Positions 60,579-64,000 of a stretch of DNA of 64,000 bases are shown here, piece by piece. Under the pieces are notes generated by a model. That model worked only from the letters and a program-made list of their open reading frames with translations. It was not told the origin of the DNA and made no database searches. Location: positions 868,001-932,000 of the forward strand of contig NZ_BLRH01000060.1 of assembly GCF_025996515.1 (NCBI RefSeq). Direction: 5' to 3'. This stretch comes from Rhizohabitans arisaemae (lineage in GTDB: Bacteria > Actinomycetota > Actinomycetes > Streptosporangiales > Streptosporangiaceae). A program made the position numbers and the translations under genes. Position 1 is the stretch's first letter, and each line of letters starts with the position of its first letter.

Positions 60579-63377
60579 TCAGGTCAAGGTCGGTACCGCG
60601 CCGCCCTCGGCCCAGTCGACCGTGACCCCGGGCAGGCTCCCGGCCCACCGGCCGGTGATCTCGCCGAGGCGCGCGGCCGTCGGGGGCGTGCGGCCCAGGC
60701 CGACGGCGTAGCACACCGATCCGGGGCCGGTCGCGAACGGGCGCGGCCAGGCGTGCGCGTCCGGCACTCCGGTCTCCTCCAAGGCGGCGAGCAACTCCAG
60801 CATCCGCCCCCTGACCCGGCCGAGCGTCAGGTCCGATTCCTCGGTACGGCCGGCGCTCACGGTGACCACCGCCCAGGCCGCGTGCCGGCGGTGGAGGGGC
60901 GGCGGTGCGGACACCTCGGCGGAACCGCCGTTCTCCGTGAGCTCCCACGCCCGGTAGAGCTCCTGGGTGAGCAGGTCCACGCCGCCGGGGGTGACCTGGA
61001 CGGCGCAGTTGCGCACGGGATCACTCGGCGTCATCACCGTGATCGGGGCCCGTTCCCGCGGGGCGGGGGCGAGGGTGATGGGATCTCGCCAGTCCCAGGC
61101 GGCCCACGTGCCGAAGAAGAGGCCCGGCAGGTCGTCGGCGGGGAGGCCGACACTCCGGCGCACGGTGTGCGCGGCCATGACGGCCCAGGCCAGGCCGGGG
61201 AGCCCGCCGAACGGGGCCGAGTCCAGGCCGCGGGCCCGCGCCCACGCCTTCACCTGCCCGGCGAGGCGGGCGAAGCGGGCATGGTCGGGACCGACGGCGG
61301 TGCGGATCGCGTCCGCGTCACCGACCGCGCTCATGGCGATCGCCGCCACCCGGCCCAGCTCGGCGCGACGGATCAGCGCCTGTTCCGGAGGGAGCGATCC
61401 GGTGGCGACCAGGGTCAGGTCCACGTCCAGCTCGGCCAGGCGGAATCGCAGCCCCGGCACCCGGGCGCCGACGACCTGGCGCAGCCTTGCGGCCTCGGGC
61501 AGCGCCGCCCGCACCCGGGCTTCGACTTCGGCCATGCCCGTTTCGCCGGGCAGCGCCGCCACCAGGTCCAGGTCCGCGTCCGGGAGTGCGCAGCCCATGC
61601 GCCGGGATCCGGCGACGTGCACGACTCCCGGCTTCAGCGCCTCCTGCACCCGCCGGATCACCCGCTCGGCCAGGGTCTCCCGGCCGGACCGCGAATCCCC
61701 GGCCGCGGTCTCGGGAAGCCAGCGGATCCCGCCGGTGCCCAAGGTGATCAGCGCACGTGGGCGCATGGGCTCGTCCGCGCGGCGGGACAGCAGCACCAGC
61801 TCGCCGACCTGCGTCGTCACCGGATCCAGGCGGATGGCGGCGAGACCTTCCGGATCGTCGGTACGGCCAAGGGTCAGGTGCGGGGTGAAACCCTCCGGTC
61901 GTCCCTCGCACCCGGGGAAGCGCCGTTCAAGTGCGTGGCGCAGCCGCGCCCAAGGCGCCGGGGCGCCTGCGGCCGGGTCGAGCCAGACGGTCGAGTCATG
62001 ACGATGGCGGAAGGCATGTATCCCCTCCAGCCTGGCGGTGAAGGGTTCGACCTCGGCGGCCGCCGCGGCCAGCGACGGCGCCGCCGCCTCGAACATCGAT
62101 TCCGGGACGAAGCCGAAGAGCAGGTTGACGTGCGGCGGCCATCGGTCGAGCTGGGGATCGTGCTTGCGGCGGACGTCCTGGATCGGCGCCCACAGTTCCC
62201 GCGGCGGCACCCACGCCACCGCCGTACGCGCCGTGGCCGGGACGTCGAGCACCCCGCCGGCCTCGTCGGCGGCGACGTTCAGCACCGCTCCCACCCCGTA
62301 GTGGTCGGAGATGTACAGCCCCGCGGAGGCAGGCGTGGCGCCGTACAGAGTCGCCGAGCTCGCCCGGGGTCGTCCGCGGAGCAGGACCCGGTCCAGGCGT
62401 GCGGCCCGGCCCGACCGTGAGGAGATCGCGGCCAGCGGGTTGGCCTGCGGGTCGTAGGTGGGGGTTCCGTCTGTGCCGTGCACCTCCGTCCAGGCATCCC
62501 GGAGGCCGAGCGTCGTGGCGGGGAAGTCGGTGCCGTCGTTGAAGTCGCCCAGCAGGACGAGGTCCCCCTCCACACCCGTCAGTCCCTCGGCGATGCGGGC
62601 CAGCTCGCTCCGCCGCTTGGCCGCGCCGTCGGCGGAGTGGTCGCTGGTCAAGTGGGTGACGGCGACGACTAGGGGGCCGGTGCCGGTGTCCACGGTGATG
62701 GCGGCCACCGCCTTGTACGGGCTCAGCTTGTGTCTGGCCGCCTCGCGTACGGGCAGCCGGCTCAGCAGCAGGAGGCCAGCGGTGTCGACATCCGGACCGG
62801 ACGGGTCGGTGCCGAGGGTGTAGCCGTCGCGCACCCAGGGTGCGGCCATCAGCATCGACAGCAGCGCGGGCTCGACCTCCTGGAGCGCGATGACGTCCGC
62901 GTCGGCGTCCGCCAAGGCCGCGAGGAGCAGCGGGCGGCGCCGCGCGGTGTCGATGCGGTCGCCGTCGTAGCGGTCCCACAACGTGTTCCAGGTCAGCACG
63001 CGCACGGCCGCCGCGGGCGGCCTTCGCGCGGAGCCGGGACGGACCTGTCCGGTGACGGGACGCCAACTGCCGGTCTGGTCCACGGCGTGCGGGGTCCTGG
63101 CCGTGAAGAACGGGGGGCGCAGGCGGTGCGCGTCCCGTGCCCGGCCGGCCTCGCAGTCGTCGAGGCGGTCCAGGCCCGTGACGCGGTCCCAGACCAGCTC
63201 GCCGTCCGCTTCGATGAACAGCACCCGGTGCCAGGGGATGTCGCCTCCGGGGGTGAAGGCGGGCAGCGACACCCGCTTGGGTACGGCGTTCCGCTGGCCG
63301 ACCCCAAGGACGAAACGCGCCGGGTCGAACCTCGGGTCCCAGCGGACCCGGTGGTAGATCTCCTCGCTGGTGCGCAT
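60579..63377 (-). CDS. RNA-repair protein: MJ1316/DUF504 + EEP phosphodiesterase + 2H phosphoesterase + poly(A)-polymerase-like nucleotidyltransferase
   Basis: The product is 932 residues. Residues ~1-90 are the MJ1316/DUF504 'RNA repair' domain (SEEIYHRVRWDP, DIPWHRVLFIEADGELVWDR). Residues ~125-369 form an endonuclease/exonuclease/phosphatase domain (LTWNTLWDR, LQEVEP, THLTSDHS, LLGDFNDG, ISDHYGVG). Residues ~385-560 are a 2H phosphoesterase with HVN (~416) and HLT (~500). Residues ~575-932 are a nucleotidyltransferase/PAP-like unit (GSRRMGCALPDADLDL, third acidic site ELDVDLTL). Families like these were linked to repair of cleaved RNA with cyclic phosphate ends. The ATG overlaps the upstream kinase stop (TGATG). 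The frame stays open upstream, but this start fits MJ1316. Confidence 0.85.
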   Translation of the reverse strand: MRTSEEIYHRVRWDPRFDPARFVLGVGQRNAVPKRVSLPAFTPGGDIPWHRVLFIEADGELVWDRVTGLDRLDDCEAGRARDAHRLRPPFFTARTPHAVDQTGSWRPVTGQVRPGSARRPPAAAVRVLTWNTLWDRYDGDRIDTARRRPLLLAALADADADVIALQEVEPALLSMLMAAPWVRDGYTLGTDPSGPDVDTAGLLLLSRLPVREAARHKLSPYKAVAAITVDTGTGPLVVAVTHLTSDHSADGAAKRRSELARIAEGLTGVEGDLVLLGDFNDGTDFPATTLGLRDAWTEVHGTDGTPTYDPQANPLAAISSRSGRAARLDRVLLRGRPRASSATLYGATPASAGLYISDHYGVGAVLNVAADEAGGVLDVPATARTAVAWVPPRELWAPIQDVRRKHDPQLDRWPPHVNLLFGFVPESMFEAAAPSLAAAAAEVEPFTARLEGIHAFRHRHDSTVWLDPAAGAPAPWARLRHALERRFPGCEGRPEGFTPHLTLGRTDDPEGLAAIRLDPVTTQVGELVLLSRRADEPMRPRALITLGTGGIRWLPETAAGDSRSGRETLAERVIRRVQEALKPGVVHVAGSRRMGCALPDADLDLVAALPGETGMAEVEARVRAALPEAARLRQVVGARVPGLRFRLAELDVDLTLVATGSLPPEQALIRRAELGRVAAIAMSAVGDADAIRTAVGPDHARFARLAGQVKAWARARGLDSAPFGGLPGLAWAVMAAHTVRRSVGLPADDLPGLFFGTWAAWDWRDPITLAPAPRERAPITVMTPSDPVRNCAVQVTPGGVDLLTQELYRAWELTENGGSAEVSAPPPLHRRHAAWAVVTVSAGRTEESDLTLGRVRGRMLELLAALEETGVPDAHAWPRPFATGPGSVCYAVGLGRTPPTAARLGEITGRWAGSLPGVTVDWAEGGAVPTLT

Positions 63378-64000
63378 CACGCCCCCTCTTCCGAAAGCGC
63401 CCCGCACACGTCCTCGACGGTTCCCGACCTCCCGATGTACCAGGTGCGATGCGCTTGGCCGGGATAGGGCGGGACGAACCTGCGCGACTGCGCGGCGAGC
63501 ACGTGCGACGGCACGGCATGCTCGCGGCGGGCGTTGCGCCGATGCAGTTCCGCCTCCTCCACCAGCACGACCGCATGCGTGGTCAGCGCGTCGCGACGGC
63601 GCGCCACGGCGTGCACCAGGGAACGCTGCCGCCGGTTGAGCGAGGTGGCGTCCCACACCACGGTGCCACCCGCCGCCAGCGCGGCGTCGAGCCGGGAAAG
63701 GCCTTCGGCGAGCACCTCCTGGTTGGCTCGCTGGTCCGCCCGTGAACCACGGGCCTCGCGCAGGTCGTCCAGCGATATGGACGCGTCGATGCCCGGCAGG
63801 CCCGCCGCGAACGTGCTCTTCCCGCTTCCCGGCAGCCCGACCAGGTGCACCAGCCGGGGGAACCGTCCGGATCGCCACCGCCAGGTCGCCGCCACCGCCG
63901 CCTCCGCCGTGGCGACGCGCCCGCCGGCCCAGGCGTCGCACGCCTCCGCCCAGCACCGGTCGGCCGCCTCCGCGTCCAGGCCGGCCAGGGCCTCGCGCAG
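63377..64000 (-). CDS. P-loop kinase (polynucleotide-kinase-like), 5' part outside the window
   Basis: At least 208 residues are visible, open to the window edge, so the N-terminus is missing. Residues from ~47 show LVGLPGSGKSTFAAGL (Walker A), ISLDDLREARG, then a Pnkp/T4-kinase-like lid with VVWDATSLNRRQRSLVHAVA and VPSHVLAAQSRRFVPP. About 45 residues precede the P-loop, so another domain, perhaps RNA ligase, may lie upstream outside the window. Its stop overlaps the start of the RNA-repair protein, so the two work together; it may prepare 5' RNA ends by phosphorylation. The exact substrate is inferred. Confidence 0.75.
   Translation of the reverse strand: MREALAGLDAEAADRCWAEACDAWAGGRVATAEAAVAATWRWRSGRFPRLVHLVGLPGSGKSTFAAGLPGIDASISLDDLREARGSRADQRANQEVLAEGLSRLDAALAAGGTVVWDATSLNRRQRSLVHAVARRRDALTTHAVVLVEEAELHRRNARREHAVPSHVLAAQSRRFVPPYPGQAHRTWYIGRSGTVEDVCGALSEEGA

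Noticed and set aside
63377-63956. Open frame extending the RNA-repair protein to a longer N-terminus
   Set aside because: It overlaps the kinase gene in another frame, and the MJ1316/DUF504 domain starts exactly at the ATG that overlaps the kinase stop.

Overview
The window is high-GC actinobacterial DNA. The features pointing this way are a palindromic SOS box of the mycobacterial/actinobacterial type (position 1273), a LuxR-family LAL regulator, HadA/HadB dehydratases beside rpmG, several apparently leaderless starts, a fused KorA, and a reduced second nuo cluster next to korAB, htpX and a YajQ gene. My best guess is a Streptosporangiales-type actinomycete; genus and species cannot be read from the sequence. 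Both ends cut through genes.

Layout. 0-9.4 kb: end of a sugar-type ABC substrate-binding protein, an SOS-boxed fragment of a 13E12/DUF222 protein, a glycine-rich secreted repeat protein, an atypical KamA-family radical SAM enzyme, an operon of membrane hydrolase, lipoprotein and PlsX, then argS. 9.5-20 kb: a membrane protein whose 3' end lies in a 188-bp tandem duplication shared with a convergent F420-type oxidoreductase; deoC with two aldehyde dehydrogenase genes (one lacking the catalytic half); a lipoprotein; a LAL regulator. 20-24 kb: a GDT1/TMEM165 transporter behind a yybP-ykoY (manganese) riboswitch, then tRNA-Thr, tRNA-Met, rpmG, hadA, hadB, murB, all on the minus strand.

24-37.7 kb looks like an accessory region. 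It holds a CseB/CseC-like two-component system with two paralogous lipoproteins, a protein with near-identical 147-bp repeats, a GH26-like secreted protein, an LRR protein, a DUF11 surface protein, small cysteine-bearing secreted proteins and gene remnants. It ends with the C-terminal relic of a tyrosine integrase beside tRNA-Tyr, which suggests an old integration at that tRNA.

38-57 kb is core-like: YajQ, VOC and PNPOx-family proteins, HtpX, then a ten-gene nuo cluster (A,B,C,H and I-N) with no D, E, F or G, interrupted by a convergent HhH membrane protein, then a polysaccharide deacetylase and korAB. The gene set suggests that 2-oxoglutarate-derived ferredoxin, not NADH, feeds this complex. 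57-60 kb carries a StyA/StyB-like two-component monooxygenase with an AraC-family regulator.

The right edge (60.6-64 kb) encodes an RNA-repair cassette: a 932-residue protein joining an MJ1316/DUF504 domain, an endonuclease/exonuclease/phosphatase domain, a 2H phosphoesterase and a poly(A)-polymerase-like nucleotidyltransferase, translationally coupled to a P-loop polynucleotide-kinase-like protein that runs off the window. A family of intergenic palindromes built on TGATCGTTG...CAACGATCA recurs between genes at 10.8, 10.95, 20.1-20.3 and 24.1-24.3 kb.
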